Positions 44,785-54,196 of a stretch of DNA of 64,000 nt are shown here, in pieces (the stretch's first letter is position 1; each line of letters starts with the position of its first letter). The notes beneath the pieces are model-generated. The model saw only the letters and a program-made list of their open reading frames with translations, searched no databases and was not told the origin of the DNA. The translations under genes were made by a program, and so were the position numbers. The stretch covers positions 1,508,777-1,572,776 of the forward strand of contig NZ_CP026003.1 of assembly GCF_003086795.1 (NCBI RefSeq). The letters run 5' to 3'. The DNA is from Stenotrophomonas sp. SAU14A_NAIMI4_5. GTDB taxonomy: Bacteria; Pseudomonadota; Gammaproteobacteria; Xanthomonadales; Xanthomonadaceae.

Positions 44785-47028
44785 TCATTCCACCGACAAC
44801 CCTTCCACCTTCTGCCAGCCGCGCGGCAGCAGGTGGCCGCGGGTGGCGCGGGCGCCGAGGTAGGCGTCGAGCTCGTTGAACTTCAGGCCCATGGTGCGCT
44901 GGCCGCTGCGCACCTGCAGGGTCTGCCCCGGGCTGATCGCCACGATCGCCACGACCCGCTCGGTGGCCAGCTTGGCCTTGGGGATCTCGATGATCTTGTT
45001 GCCCTTGCCCTTGTCCAGTTCCGGCAGGTCGTTGGCGGCGATCGCCAGCAGGTTGCCCGAGCTGGTTACCGCCACGATGCGGTCGGTGGCCACGTTGGCC
45101 ACGGCCGACGGGGTCAGCACCGAGGAACCGGACGACAGGTTCAGCATCGCCTTGCCGGCCTTGTTGCGGCCGATCAGGTTCTCGAAGCGGGTGACGAAGC
45201 CATAGCCGTGGGTCGAGGCCAGCACGAAGCGGGCGTCCGGTTCGGCGCTGGCCAGGGTCACGAAGCTGGTGCCCGGTGCCGGCGAGAAGCGGCCGGTCAG
45301 CGGTTCACCGTTGCCACGCGCCGAGGGCAGGGTATGCACCGGCGTCGAGTAGGCGCGGCCTTCGCTGTCCAGGAAGGCGACCTGCTGGGTGCTGCGCGCA
45401 CGCACCGAACCCTGCAGGGCATCACCATCGCGGTAGGAGAGGGTGGCGGCATCGATGTCGTGGCCCTTGGCCGCGCGGATCCAGCCCTTCTCCGACAGCA
45501 CGACGGTCATCGGCTCGCTCGGCACCAGCTCGGTCTCGTCGATGGCCTGCGCGGCCTGGCGCTGCACCAGCGGCGAACGGCGTGCGTCGCCGAACTTCCT
45601 GGCGTCGGCGGTCAGTTCGTCGCGGATCAGCTTCTTCAGCTTGGCCTTGCTGTCGAGGATGCCGAGGATCTTCTCGCGCTCCTTGGCCAGCTCGTCCTGC
45701 TCGCCGCGGATCTTCATCTCTTCCAGGCGGGCCAGCTGCTTCAGCTTGGTTTCCAGGATGTACTCGGCCTGGTCTTCGGACAGGCCGAAGCGCGCGATCA
45801 GCGCCGCCTTCGGTTCGTCCTCGGTACGGATGATGTGGATCACCTCGTCCAGGTTGAGGAAGGCCACCAGCAGGCCTTCCAACAGGTGCAGGCGGCGCTC
45901 GACCTTCTGCAGGCGGTGCTGCAGGCGGCGGGTGACGGTGGTGCTGCGGAAGGCCAGCCATTCGCTGAGCAGCATCTTCAGGTTCTTCACCTGCGGACGG
46001 CCGTCCAGCCCGATCACGTTGAGGTTGACGCGGTAGCTGCGCTCCATGTCCGTGGTCGCGAACAGGTGGCCCATCAGCTGGTCGGCGTCGACGCGGTTGG
46101 AGCGCGGCACCAGCACCACGCGCACCGGGTTGGCGTGATCGGATTCATCGCGCACGTCTTCCAGCCACGGCAGCTTCTTGGCGCGCATCTGCGCGGCGAT
46201 CTGCTCGATCACCTTCGACGGCGACACCTGGAACGGCAGCGCGGTGACCACCACGTTGTTCGCTTCCTTGGTGAAGGTCGCACGCGCACGCACGCTGCCG
46301 TTGCCGGTCTCGTACATCGTGCGCAGGTCGTTGGCCGGGGTGATGATCTCGGCGGTCGACGGGTAGTCCGGTCCCTTCACGTGCTCGCACAGGTCGCGCA
46401 CGCTGGCGTCGGGATCGTCCAGCAGGTGCAGCAGCGCGCTGACGATCTCGTTGAGGTTGTGCGGCGGCACGTCGGTGGCCATGCCCACGGCGATGCCGGT
46501 GGTGCCGTTCAGCAGCAGGTGCGGCAGGCGCGCCGGCATCCAGGTCGGTTCCTGCAGGGTGCCGTCGAAGTTCGGCGCCCAGTCGGTGGTGCCCTGGCCC
46601 AGCTCGCCCAGCAGCACTTCGGCGATCGGGGTCAGCTTGGATTCGGTGTAGCGCATAGCCGCGAACGACTTCGGGTCGTCGCTGGAGCCGAAGTTGCCCT
46701 GGCCCTCGATCAGCGGGTAGCGGTAGGAGAACGACTGTGCCATCAGCACCAGCGCCTCGTAGCACGCGCTGTCGCCATGCGGGTGGTATTTACCGATCAC
46801 GTCACCGACGGTGCGCGCGGACTTCTTCGGCTTGGACGCGGCATTCAGGCCCAGCTCGCTCATCGAATAGATGATGCGGCGCTGCACCGGCTTCAGGCCG
46901 TCGCCGATGAACGGCAGGGCACGGTCGAGCACCACGTACATCGAATAGTCGAGGTAGGCGCGTTCGGCGTACTCGCGCAGCGGCAGTTGTTCGAAACCGT
47001 GGAAAACGGGGCGGGCAGGTTCGGTCAT
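44785..47028 (-). CDS. parC: DNA topoisomerase IV subunit A
   Basis: A 747-residue type IIA topoisomerase subunit (E. coli 752) that with ParE decatenates replicated chromosomes. The N-terminal breakage-reunion domain shows [20 protein letters not shown], the quinolone region [13 protein letters not shown] with wild-type Ser87 and Glu91 (E. coli Ser80 and Glu84), and the active-site Tyr in [14 protein letters not shown] long coiled-coil segment and C-terminal beta-pinwheel repeats ([20 protein letters not shown]) follow. No parE is in the window. It is followed by a strong convergent terminator. Confidence 0.97.
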   Translation of the reverse strand: MTEPARPVFHGFEQLPLREYAERAYLDYSMYVVLDRALPFIGDGLKPVQRRIIYSMSELGLNAASKPKKSARTVGDVIGKYHPHGDSACYEALVLMAQSFSYRYPLIEGQGNFGSSDDPKSFAAMRYTESKLTPIAEVLLGELGQGTTDWAPNFDGTLQEPTWMPARLPHLLLNGTTGIAVGMATDVPPHNLNEIVSALLHLLDDPDASVRDLCEHVKGPDYPSTAEIITPANDLRTMYETGNGSVRARATFTKEANNVVVTALPFQVSPSKVIEQIAAQMRAKKLPWLEDVRDESDHANPVRVVLVPRSNRVDADQLMGHLFATTDMERSYRVNLNVIGLDGRPQVKNLKMLLSEWLAFRSTTVTRRLQHRLQKVERRLHLLEGLLVAFLNLDEVIHIIRTEDEPKAALIARFGLSEDQAEYILETKLKQLARLEEMKIRGEQDELAKEREKILGILDSKAKLKKLIRDELTADARKFGDARRSPLVQRQAAQAIDETELVPSEPMTVVLSEKGWIRAAKGHDIDAATLSYRDGDALQGSVRARSTQQVAFLDSEGRAYSTPVHTLPSARGNGEPLTGRFSPAPGTSFVTLASAEPDARFVLASTHGYGFVTRFENLIGRNKAGKAMLNLSSGSSVLTPSAVANVATDRIVAVTSSGNLLAIAANDLPELDKGKGNKIIEIPKAKLATERVVAIVAISPGQTLQVRSGQRTMGLKFNELDAYLGARATRGHLLPRGWQKVEGLSVE

Positions 47029-47087
47029 GCGGCGTTGTTACCTATGTCGGGAGGCGAAGACGGCGGTCGGCGCTCTCAATGCACTGA

Positions 47088-47996
47088 TTATCCGGATGCG
47101 GCGGGGGATGCCAAGCCACGTGCGGGATCCAGCCCCGGTTCCAGGCCGTGGCCGACCCGCGCCAGGTAGCGCCCGGGCGGCAGGCCGAAGTGGCGGCGGA
47201 ACACGGTGACGAAGGCGCTGGCGCTGCTGAAGCCCAGTGCGTGGGCGATATCGGCGACGCTGCGACCCTCGCTGAGCTGGCGCAGGGCCTCGGCCAGGCG
47301 GGCCTGCTGCCGCCACTGGGCAAAGCTGAGGGTGGTCTCGTCGCGGAAGTGGCGGGTCAGGCTGCGCGGCGACAGGCCGGCCCAGTGCGCCCATTCGGCC
47401 AGGCTGCGCTCGTCGGAGGGCTCGGCCAGCAGCTGCGAGGCGATCTTCAGCAGGCGGCGGTCGCGCGGCATCGGCAGGTGCATGCGCTGGCGCGGCGCGG
47501 TGCGGATCTCGTCGCGCATGACGCTGAGGATGTGCTCGCGGTCGTCGCTGAGGATGTAGTCCAGCGGCCATTCGCAGATGCGCTCGGCCACCGCCTGGGC
47601 CAGTTTGGACAGCCCCAGCACGCACGGGTCGGAGGGCAGCCCGGCGCAGGCCGGCGCGGCCAGGGCCATGCCCCAGCCACGCATCGGGCCGTCCAGGCTG
47701 ACCGTGTGCGGTTCCAGCGGCGGCATCCAGCCTGCCGAGCCCGGTGCCAGCGACCAGGTGCCGTGCGAGGTGCGGGTGGTCAGCAGGCCGCGTTCGACGT
47801 AGATCAGCTGGGCGCGGGCGTGGTGGTGCCAGTCCACTTCACGGGCCAGGCCCTGCGGGCTGTCGAAGCGGAAACCGATGACCGGCGGGCCATCGTTGCG
47901 CTCGAACCAGTCCATGGCCACCTCGCGGAGCAGGGTGGGCGGGCCCGGTTCACCTGCCGTCATGACCGGCGGGGGTGGCTGGAATGTGACATTCAT
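47088..47996 (-). CDS. AraC family transcriptional regulator with cupin domain
   Basis: A 302-residue regulator. The N-terminal AraC-type cupin (about 40-115) shows VDWHHHARAQLIYVERGLLT and GSAGWMPPLEPHTV. The C-terminal double helix-turn-helix shows SLAEWAHWAGLSPRSLTRHF and SVADIAHALGFSSASAFVTV followed by FRRHFGLPPGRYL. The start MNVTFQPPPPVMTAGEP is a little long; ATG 47963 (MTAGEP) or 47915 (MDWFERNDG) are alternatives. It is divergent from the emrRCAB operon over a 144-bp region, so it may act there, but no evidence ties it to efflux. Its inducer is unknown. Confidence 0.88.
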   Translation of the reverse strand: MNVTFQPPPPVMTAGEPGPPTLLREVAMDWFERNDGPPVIGFRFDSPQGLAREVDWHHHARAQLIYVERGLLTTRTSHGTWSLAPGSAGWMPPLEPHTVSLDGPMRGWGMALAAPACAGLPSDPCVLGLSKLAQAVAERICEWPLDYILSDDREHILSVMRDEIRTAPRQRMHLPMPRDRRLLKIASQLLAEPSDERSLAEWAHWAGLSPRSLTRHFRDETTLSFAQWRQQARLAEALRQLSEGRSVADIAHALGFSSASAFVTVFRRHFGLPPGRYLARVGHGLEPGLDPARGLASPAASG

Positions 47997-48079
47997 TGGC
48001 TGGATTGTACTACCGGGCCAGTTCCGGGGGCCATTAAGGTAGCGCCTTCACTGATCGAGCCCGTTGCTGCAACACAGCA

Positions 48080-48116
48080 TTCGATGCCAGATCGAATATT
48101 TCCATTGAGAAATATT
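48080..48116. promoter_or_regulatory. Overlapping inverted repeats: candidate EmrR operator
   Basis: Two dyads overlap by two bases: TTCGAT-5-ATCGAA (48080-48096) and AATATTTC-6-GAAATATT (48095-48116). They lie 25-60 bp before emrR in an AT-rich island between two divergent regulators. A 22-bp dyad of 8-bp arms is typical in size for a MarR dimer site. Confidence 0.6.
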
Positions 48117-48140
48117 TTTTTTGGAAGAAAATGCTCCCCC

Positions 48141-48584
48141 ATGATCTGTCCGTCCTCCAACCCCCCCAGCTTCGGCCTGCTGCTGCGCCAGGTGCGCGAC
48201 GGCCTGGTCCGCCAGCTCGATGCGTCCATGGCCGAAGAAGACCTCGGCATCGGCTTCACCCATTACATCGGCCTGAAGCTGCTGGCCCGCATGGCCCCGT
48301 GCACCGCCAACGAACTGGCCCAGGCCATCGACCAGGTGCCCAGCGCGGTGACCCGCCTGCTGGACAAGCTGGAAGCCCTGGGCTGCGTGCGCCGCGAGCC
48401 GCACAGCCAGGACCGGCGGGCCCTGCAGATCGTTCTGACCGATGAAGGCCGTGCCCTCTGGGCGCGGCTGCAGAAGCGCGGCGACGCGGTGATGGACTTC
48501 GCCCTGCGCGACCTGTCCGCCGACGAACGCACGCTGCTGCTGTCCCTCCTGACCCGAATCCGCGATTCCCTGACGACCCCATGA
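48141..48584 (+). CDS. emrR: MarR family repressor of the emr efflux operon
   Basis: A 147-residue winged-helix regulator. ATG 48141 (MICPSSNPPSFGLLLRQVRD); the frame is open upstream without a suitable start. The DNA-binding core reads CTANELAQAIDQVPSAVTRL LDKLEALG, with the wing REPHSQDRRALQIVLT. Helices at both ends make the dimer. It is the first gene of emrRCAB, known in S. maltophilia as a pump for hydrophobic uncouplers and some antibiotics and repressed by this protein. Its TGA overlaps the emrC ATG. The inverted repeats just upstream are the likely autoregulatory site. Confidence 0.9.
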   Translation: MICPSSNPPSFGLLLRQVRDGLVRQLDASMAEEDLGIGFTHYIGLKLLARMAPCTANELAQAIDQVPSAVTRLLDKLEALGCVRREPHSQDRRALQIVLTDEGRALWARLQKRGDAVMDFALRDLSADERTLLLSLLTRIRDSLTTP

Positions 48585-50074
48585 ACCCGATCCCGCATCC
48601 CACTCTCCGCCGGTCCGGGCGCGCGCTGCTGGTTTCAGCGCTGGCCCTGGCCCTGGCCGCCTGCGCCAGCAGCCGTGGCCTGAACCCGCAGGGCCACGTG
48701 CTCGACGTGGACAGCCTGCACAGCGAGCGCACGCTGGCCGACAGCGACCTGAGCGCCACTGGCTTCCCGGCCCAGGACTGGTGGAAGGCGCTGGGCGATC
48801 CCCAGCTCGATGCCCTCATCAGCGAAGGCCTGGCCGGCCACCCCAGCCTGGACGCGGCCGATGCGCGCCTGCGCCAGGCCCAGTCGCAGGTCGGCACCAG
48901 CCGTGCCGAGCGCCTGCCCAGCCTGTCGGTGTCCGGTGGCTACACCGGCCTGCGCCTGCCCGAATCCATGCTCGGCGACGAGCTGGGCGGCCGCTACGGC
49001 GGCAGCAGCCAGGTCGCCTTCAACTTCAGCTACGGCGTTGACCTGTGGGGCGGCAAGCGCGCTGCCTGGGAAGCCGCCGTTGACGGCGCCCACGCGGCCA
49101 CCGTGGATGCGCAGGCCGCACGCCTGAACCTGTCCGCCGGCATTGCCCAGGCCTACACCGAACTGGCCTATGCCTGGCAGCTCAACGATGTGGCCGAGCA
49201 GGAACTGACGCGCTCGCAGAGGTCGCTGGAGCTGACCCGCCAGCGCCGCAGCGCCGGCATCGACAGCGACCTGCAGGTGCGCCAGTCCGAAGCCCGCGTG
49301 CCGGCCGCGCAGCAGCAGCTGCTGGCCGCGCAGCAGCGCATCGACGCCGCCCGCACCGCACTGGCCGCGCTGGTCGGCAAGGGCCCGGACCGTGGCCTGT
49401 CGATCGAACGCCCGCAGGCGCTGAACCCGCTGGCCCTGCAGCTGCCGGGCGTGCTGCCCAGCGAACTGCTCGGCCGTCGTCCGGACATCGTCGCCGCGCG
49501 CTGGCGCGTGGAAGCGGCCGAAAAGCAGATCAAAGTCGCCAAGACCAAGTTCTACCCGAGCTTCAACCTGACCGCGCTGGCCGGCGTGGTCGCCCCGAAC
49601 GTGGGCGACCTGCTGAAGAGCAGCTCCACCTTCGCCTACATCGGCCCGGCGCTGAGCCTGCCGATCTTCGAAGGCGGCAAGCTGCGCGCCAACCTGGACA
49701 ACACCGACGCGCAGTACGACCTGGCGGTGGCCAACTACAACCAGTCCGTGCTGGACGCGCTGCGCGACGTGGCCGACCAGGTCAACGCGGTGCGTTCGCT
49801 GGCCCAGCAGGCGCAGGCACAGCAGCAGGCGGTGGACACCGCCCACGCGGCCTTCGACCTGGCCCAGCAGCGTTACCGCGCCGGCATCGGCAGCTACCTG
49901 GACGTGCTCAGCGCGCAGTCCATCCTGCTGCAGTCGCAGCAGCAGCTGGCCGGCCTGCAGTCGCAGCAGGTGCAGACCTCGGTGCGCCTGAGCAAGGCAT
50001 TGGGCGGTGGTTTCCAGCCCAGTGACGCCGACGCCGCACCGATCGCCTCCCATTCCGATTCCTCGCATTCCTGA
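48581..50074 (+). CDS. emrC: Outer membrane efflux lipoprotein of the Emr pump
   Basis: A 497-residue TolC/OprM-type outer-membrane channel. The lipoprotein signal ends ALALAAC, with the acylated Cys at residue 27. The TolC fold repeats include DWWKALGDPQLDALISEGLA (about 66-85) and the second-half LLGRRPDIVAARWRVEAAEK and KTKFYPSFNLTALAG. A Gln-rich helical hairpin segment (QQAQAQQQAVDTAHAAFDLA) lies near the end. In E. coli emrAB relies on TolC encoded elsewhere; here the operon carries its own channel, as known for S. maltophilia emrCAB. Confidence 0.93.
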   Translation: MNPIPHPTLRRSGRALLVSALALALAACASSRGLNPQGHVLDVDSLHSERTLADSDLSATGFPAQDWWKALGDPQLDALISEGLAGHPSLDAADARLRQAQSQVGTSRAERLPSLSVSGGYTGLRLPESMLGDELGGRYGGSSQVAFNFSYGVDLWGGKRAAWEAAVDGAHAATVDAQAARLNLSAGIAQAYTELAYAWQLNDVAEQELTRSQRSLELTRQRRSAGIDSDLQVRQSEARVPAAQQQLLAAQQRIDAARTALAALVGKGPDRGLSIERPQALNPLALQLPGVLPSELLGRRPDIVAARWRVEAAEKQIKVAKTKFYPSFNLTALAGVVAPNVGDLLKSSSTFAYIGPALSLPIFEGGKLRANLDNTDAQYDLAVANYNQSVLDALRDVADQVNAVRSLAQQAQAQQQAVDTAHAAFDLAQQRYRAGIGSYLDVLSAQSILLQSQQQLAGLQSQQVQTSVRLSKALGGGFQPSDADAAPIASHSDSSHS

Positions 50075-50085
50075 AGACCCACGCC

Positions 50086-51264
50086 ATGAGCCAGACCCAA
50101 GACACCGCGGCCCCGGCCGCTCCCAACCGCCGCGGCAAGCTGCTGCGCGGCCTGTTCGTCATCGTCGTGCTGCTGCTTGCCGCACTGGCGCTGTGGTACT
50201 TCATGTTCGGCCGTTGGTTCGAAGAAACCGACGATGCCTACGTGCAGGGCAACCAGGTGCAGATCACCCCGCTGGTAGCCGGCACCGTGGTCGCCATCAA
50301 CGTCGATGACGGCATGCGCGTCGAGCGTGGCCAGCTGCTGGTGCAGCTGGACCCGGCCGACACCTCCGTCGCCCTGCAGCAGGCCGAAGCCAACCTGGCC
50401 AAGACCGTGCGCCAGACCCGCGGCCTGTACCGCAGCGTGGAGGGCGCGCAGGCTGACCTGAACGCCCGCCAGGTGAGCCTGAAGCGCGTGCGCGAAGACT
50501 TCGCCCGCCGCAAGGACCTGGCCGCCACCGGCGCCATCTCCAACGAAGAACTGGCCCACGCCCGCGACGAGCTGGCCGCAGCCGAAGCCGCCGTGGCCGG
50601 TTCGCGCGAGACCGTCGAGCGCAACCGCGCGCTGGTCGATGACACCGTCATCGCCACCCAGCCGGACGTGCTGGCCGCCGCCGCACAGCTGCGCCAGGCC
50701 TTCCTCAACAATGCCCGCGCCGGCATCGTCGCGCCGGTCACCGGTTACGTCGCCCGTCGTTCGGTGCAGGTTGGCCAGCGCGTGCAGCCGGGCAATGCCC
50801 TGATGGCCGTGGTGCCGACCGAACAGATGTGGGTGGAAGCCAACTTCAAGGAAACCCAGCTGCGCCACATGCGCCTGGGCCAGGAAGTGGAGCTGAAGTC
50901 GGACCTGTACGCCGGCGACGTGAAGTACAAGGGCCGCATCCAGAGCCTGGGCCTGGGCACCGGTTCGGCGTTCTCGCTGCTGCCGGCGCAGAACGCCAGC
51001 GGCAACTGGATCAAGATCGTGCAGCGCGTTCCGGTGCGCATCGCCATCGATGCCAAGCAGCTGGCCGAACATCCGCTGCGCATCGGCCTGTCGATGAAGG
51101 CCGAAGTGAGCCTGCGCGACCAGAAGGGTGAAGTGCTGCCGACCGCCGCCGCCAAGGGCACGGTGTTCGACACCGATGTGTATGCCAAGCAGCTGCATGA
51201 TGCCGACGAGGTGATCCACACGATCATCGAAGGCAACCTGCCGCAGCAGGCCAACGCGGGCTGA
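50086..51264 (+). CDS. emrA: Membrane fusion protein of the Emr pump
   Basis: A 392-residue HlyD-type adaptor with one N-terminal membrane helix (LLRGLFVIVVLLLAALALWY, about 20-39) and a periplasmic part. DDAYVQGNQVQITPLVAGTV begins the biotinyl-lipoyl domain, a long coiled-coil hairpin (about 100-205) follows, then IVAPVTGYVARRSVQVGQRV closes the lipoyl half and VVPTEQMWVEANFKETQLRH starts the barrel. It links EmrB in the inner membrane to EmrC. It lies 11 bp after emrC and 7 bp before emrB. Confidence 0.95.
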   Translation: MSQTQDTAAPAAPNRRGKLLRGLFVIVVLLLAALALWYFMFGRWFEETDDAYVQGNQVQITPLVAGTVVAINVDDGMRVERGQLLVQLDPADTSVALQQAEANLAKTVRQTRGLYRSVEGAQADLNARQVSLKRVREDFARRKDLAATGAISNEELAHARDELAAAEAAVAGSRETVERNRALVDDTVIATQPDVLAAAAQLRQAFLNNARAGIVAPVTGYVARRSVQVGQRVQPGNALMAVVPTEQMWVEANFKETQLRHMRLGQEVELKSDLYAGDVKYKGRIQSLGLGTGSAFSLLPAQNASGNWIKIVQRVPVRIAIDAKQLAEHPLRIGLSMKAEVSLRDQKGEVLPTAAAKGTVFDTDVYAKQLHDADEVIHTIIEGNLPQQANAG

Positions 51265-51271
51265 GGTCGAC

Positions 51272-52858
51272 ATGTCCGCACAAGCTCCAGCGGCGCCCGG
51301 CACTCCGGGCGCACCGGCGGCGCCGGGTGCGGCCTCCGGGTTCCTGCCGCCCAGCGTGGCCCTGTGCACCGTCGGCCTGGCGATGGCCTCGTTCATGCAG
51401 GTGCTCGACACCACCATCGCCAACGTCTCGCTGCCGACCATCGCCGGTAACCTCGGCGCCAGTTCGCAGCAGGCGACCTGGGTCATCACCTCGTTCGCGG
51501 TCAGCACGGCCATCGCGCTGCCGCTGACCGGCTGGCTCAGCCGTCGCTTCGGCGAACGCAAGCTGTTCATCTGGGCCACGCTGGCCTTCGTCATCACCTC
51601 GCTGCTGTGCGGCCTTGCGCAGAGCATGGGCATGCTGGTGGTGTCGCGTGCGCTGCAGGGCTTCGTGGCCGGGCCGATGTACCCGATCACCCAGTCGCTG
51701 CTGGTGTCGATCTACCCACGCGAGAAGCGAGGGCAGGCGCTGGCGCTGCTGGCGATGATCACCGTGGTGGCGCCGATCTGCGGGCCCATCCTCGGTGGCT
51801 GGATCACCGACAACTACAGCTGGGAATGGATCTTCCTGATCAACGTGCCGCTGGGCATCTTCGCCGCGCTGGTGGTGGGCAACCAGTTGAAGGGGCGCCC
51901 GGAGCAGATCGAGAAGCCTAAGATGGACTACGTCGGCCTGATCACCCTGGTGATCGGCGTGGGCGCGCTGCAGCTGGTGCTCGACCTGGGCAACGACGAA
52001 GACTGGTTCTCCTCGACCAAGATCGTGGTGCTGGCCTGCGTGGCCGTGGTGGCGCTGGCGGTGTTCCTGATCTGGGAACTGACCGACAAGGATCCGATCG
52101 TCGACCTGAAGCTGTTCCGTCACCGTAATTTCCGCGCCGGTACGCTGGCGATGGTGGTGGCCTATGCGGCGTTCTTCAGCGTGTCGCTGCTGATCCCGCA
52201 GTGGCTGCAGCGTGACATGGGCTACACCGCCATCTGGGCGGGCCTGGCGACGGCGCCGATCGGCATCCTGCCGGTGATCATGACGCCGTTCGTGGGCAAG
52301 TACGCCTCGCGCTTCGACATGCGCATGATCGCTTCGTTCGCCTTCGTGTTCCTGTCGTTCACCAGCTTCATGCGCTCGGACTTCAACCTGCAGGTGGACT
52401 ACGCGCACGTGGCCGGCGTGCAGCTGATCATGGGTATTGGCGTGGCGCTGTTCTTCATGCCGGTGCTGCAGATCCTGCTGTCGGACCTGGACGGTCGCGA
52501 GATCGCCGCAGGTTCGGGCCTGGCCACGTTCCTGCGTACGCTGGGTGGCAGCTTCGCTGCATCGCTGACCACGTGGCTGTGGGCACGTCGCACCCAGGTG
52601 CACCATGCCGACCTGACCGAACACATCTCGGCCTACCAGCCGGGCATGCAGGACCAGGTGGCGGCGATGGGGCAGGGCAACCTGCAGAACGGTGCAGCGG
52701 TGCTCAACAACATGATCAACCACCAGGCATCGCAGATGGCGTTCAACGACATCTTCTACCTGCTGGGCTGGACGTTCCTGGCGATCATCGCGTTCCTGTG
52801 GCTGGCCAAGCCGCCGTTCGGTGCCGGTGCCGGTGCGGCGTCTGCCGGCGGGCATTGA
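51272..52858 (+). CDS. emrB: MFS multidrug efflux transporter, DHA2 family
   Basis: A 528-residue inner-membrane drug:proton antiporter with 14 predicted helices. The DHA2 start LAMASFMQVLDTTIANVSLP (helix 1, motif D1) is preceded by an Ala/Pro/Gly-rich 25-residue head. Motif A is GWLSRRFGERKLFIW and motif C is in VAPICGPILGGWITDNYSWE. The tail ends near FLWLAKPPFGAGAGAASAGG. It is the last gene of emrRCAB, followed 20 bp later by a strong terminator. Confidence 0.95.
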   Translation: MSAQAPAAPGTPGAPAAPGAASGFLPPSVALCTVGLAMASFMQVLDTTIANVSLPTIAGNLGASSQQATWVITSFAVSTAIALPLTGWLSRRFGERKLFIWATLAFVITSLLCGLAQSMGMLVVSRALQGFVAGPMYPITQSLLVSIYPREKRGQALALLAMITVVAPICGPILGGWITDNYSWEWIFLINVPLGIFAALVVGNQLKGRPEQIEKPKMDYVGLITLVIGVGALQLVLDLGNDEDWFSSTKIVVLACVAVVALAVFLIWELTDKDPIVDLKLFRHRNFRAGTLAMVVAYAAFFSVSLLIPQWLQRDMGYTAIWAGLATAPIGILPVIMTPFVGKYASRFDMRMIASFAFVFLSFTSFMRSDFNLQVDYAHVAGVQLIMGIGVALFFMPVLQILLSDLDGREIAAGSGLATFLRTLGGSFAASLTTWLWARRTQVHHADLTEHISAYQPGMQDQVAAMGQGNLQNGAAVLNNMINHQASQMAFNDIFYLLGWTFLAIIAFLWLAKPPFGAGAGAASAGGH

Positions 52859-52873
52859 TCGATCGTTGTGGAT

Positions 52874-52909
52874 GAAAAAACAAAACCCCGCCGGAAGGCG
52901 GGGTTTTTG
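52874..52909 (+). terminator. Rho-independent terminator of emrRCAB
   Basis: Stem AACCCCGCC/GGCGGGGTT with a 3-nt loop, preceded by an A-rich tract and followed by TTTGTTTG. Confidence 0.9.
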
Positions 52910-52919
52910 TTTGTGGCGC

Positions 52920-52983
52920 ATCCACGCATGGCGTGGATCTACTGCCGGTTTGATCATCCAGTAGATCCACGCCATGCGTGGAT
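52920..52983. repeat. Opposed SMAG pair after emrB
   Basis: Minus copy 52920-52942 and plus copy 52961-52983 (GTAGATCCACGCCATGCGTG-GAT), 18 bp apart, between the emr terminator and the first tRNA-Leu gene. Confidence 0.85.
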
Positions 52984-53023
52984 GGAGCCCTCGCATTCGC
53001 GCAGTTCTCGAACGCCGGACATG

Positions 53024-53046
53024 AAAAAACCCGCTTTCGCGGGTTT
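53024..53046 (-). terminator. Terminator of tRNA-Leu copy 1
   Basis: On the minus strand, stem AAACCCGC/GCGGGTTT with a 4-nt loop, followed by further T residues. It lies 17 bp after the CCA end of the tRNA. Confidence 0.8.
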
Positions 53047-53063
53047 GATCATTTGCTGAGTCA

Positions 53064-53150
53064 TGGTGCCCAGGAGAGGACTCGAACCTCCACGAAGTTG
53101 CCCCCGCTAGCACCTGAAGCTAGTGCGTCTACCAATTCCGCCACCTGGGC
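53064..53150 (-). tRNA. tRNA-Leu (anticodon CAG), copy 1
   Basis: 87 nt with encoded CCA. Acceptor GCCCAGG pairs with CCTGGGC; the anticodon loop TTCAGGT is held by stem CTAGC/GCTAG, giving anticodon CAG. A long variable arm (GGGGGCAACTTC region) marks a class II tRNA, as expected for leucine. The T arm carries GTTCGAGTC. Identical to copy 2 at 55104-55190. Confidence 0.95.
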
Positions 53151-53164
53151 GACTCAGGGGACGA

Positions 53165-53193
53165 ATTATGGGGAACGACTGAGGATGTGTCAA
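53165..53193 (-). promoter_or_regulatory. Promoter of tRNA-Leu copy 1
   Basis: On the minus strand, perfect TTGACA (53188-53193), a 17-bp spacer, CATAAT (53165-53170). It lies 14 bp from the tRNA 5' end and just 3' of the lysR stop codon. Confidence 0.85.
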
Positions 53194-53200
53194 CAACATT

Positions 53201-54100
53201 TCACGCTTTTTTCTGCGGCGGTACGCCGAGGTGCTGCAGCAGGCTGCGCATCGCCGGTGACAACCGCATCCAGTCGGCGAAGCACGCGCACAGGCGACGC
53301 TGCGCCCAGGCATCGGCAAGTGGTACCGCGACGGTGTGCGTGCTGCGCCGATGCTGCCGCGCGATCGTCTTCGGCACGATGCCCACGCCGATGCCATGGC
53401 CGACCATCGTGCACAGCCCTTCGAAGGTTTTCATGCGGATGCGCACATCGAGCCGGCGTCCTGCCTCGCCTGCGAGTTCCTCCACGTAGGTCTGCAGTGC
53501 ATTGCCATCGGCCAGGGCGACGAAGGTCTCGCCCAGCACGTCAACGAAGTCGAGCGTGCGTCGCGACGCGAAGCGGTGGTTGGCGGGTAGCAGCATCACC
53601 AGCGGGTCTTCGGACACCACGTGCCGCTGCAGGCCGTCGGCCGATACGGCGTCGCTGATGATGCCGGCTTCGGCCTGGCCGGCGGCGAGCGCGCGCACGA
53701 CGTCGGTGCTGGTGCGTTCGTGCAGCTCCACGTGCAGGCGCGGCCGCTGCGCCAGCCAGGGCGCCAGTCGCGAGGGCAGGTAGTTGGTCAGTGCTGCGGT
53801 GTTGGCATACAGATGCAGGGTGCCGCGCGCGCCGTGGGCGAAGGCGTCCATCTCGCCGCGCAGCTGCGCCTGCTGCTGCAGGATCAGGCGTGCATGGTGG
53901 GCGAGGGCGGCGCCGGCTTCGGTCAGGCTGACCCCACGCGGATGCCGGTTCAACAGTGCCGTGCCCGCATCGGCTTCGATCGCGCGCAGGCGTTCGCTGG
54001 CCGAGCCCAGTGCCAGGTTGGCCAGCGCGGCGCCGGCGGTGATGCTGCCGGCGTCGGCCACGGCCAGGAACAGGCGCAGGTCGGCGATGTCCATCCGCAT
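53201..54100 (-). CDS. LysR family transcriptional regulator
   Basis: A 299-residue regulator. Start ATG 54100 (MRMDIADLRLFLAVADAGSI) or 54094; the upstream frame adds nothing typical. The N-terminal winged helix (about 1-62) shows the LysR pattern LRLFLAVADAGSITAGAALA and LLNRHPRGVSLTEAG, although the usual PALSRQI motif is replaced by ALGSASERLRAIE. The effector domain follows (LHVELHERTSTDVVRALAAG, GHGIGVGIVPKTIA). It is divergent from the TauE/SafE-like gene, 96 bp away, and is likely to control it and itself. Confidence 0.9.
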   Translation of the reverse strand: MRMDIADLRLFLAVADAGSITAGAALANLALGSASERLRAIEADAGTALLNRHPRGVSLTEAGAALAHHARLILQQQAQLRGEMDAFAHGARGTLHLYANTAALTNYLPSRLAPWLAQRPRLHVELHERTSTDVVRALAAGQAEAGIISDAVSADGLQRHVVSEDPLVMLLPANHRFASRRTLDFVDVLGETFVALADGNALQTYVEELAGEAGRRLDVRIRMKTFEGLCTMVGHGIGVGIVPKTIARQHRRSTHTVAVPLADAWAQRRLCACFADWMRLSPAMRSLLQHLGVPPQKKA

Positions 54101-54196
54101 TTTGAGTGCTCCGGTCGAGCCTGCCTTCGGCTGGTCCGAAGGCTGTGGCGGCAAGACCGCATTGTGCGCCCGTGCAGCGCCCGCTCCAATGGCAGC

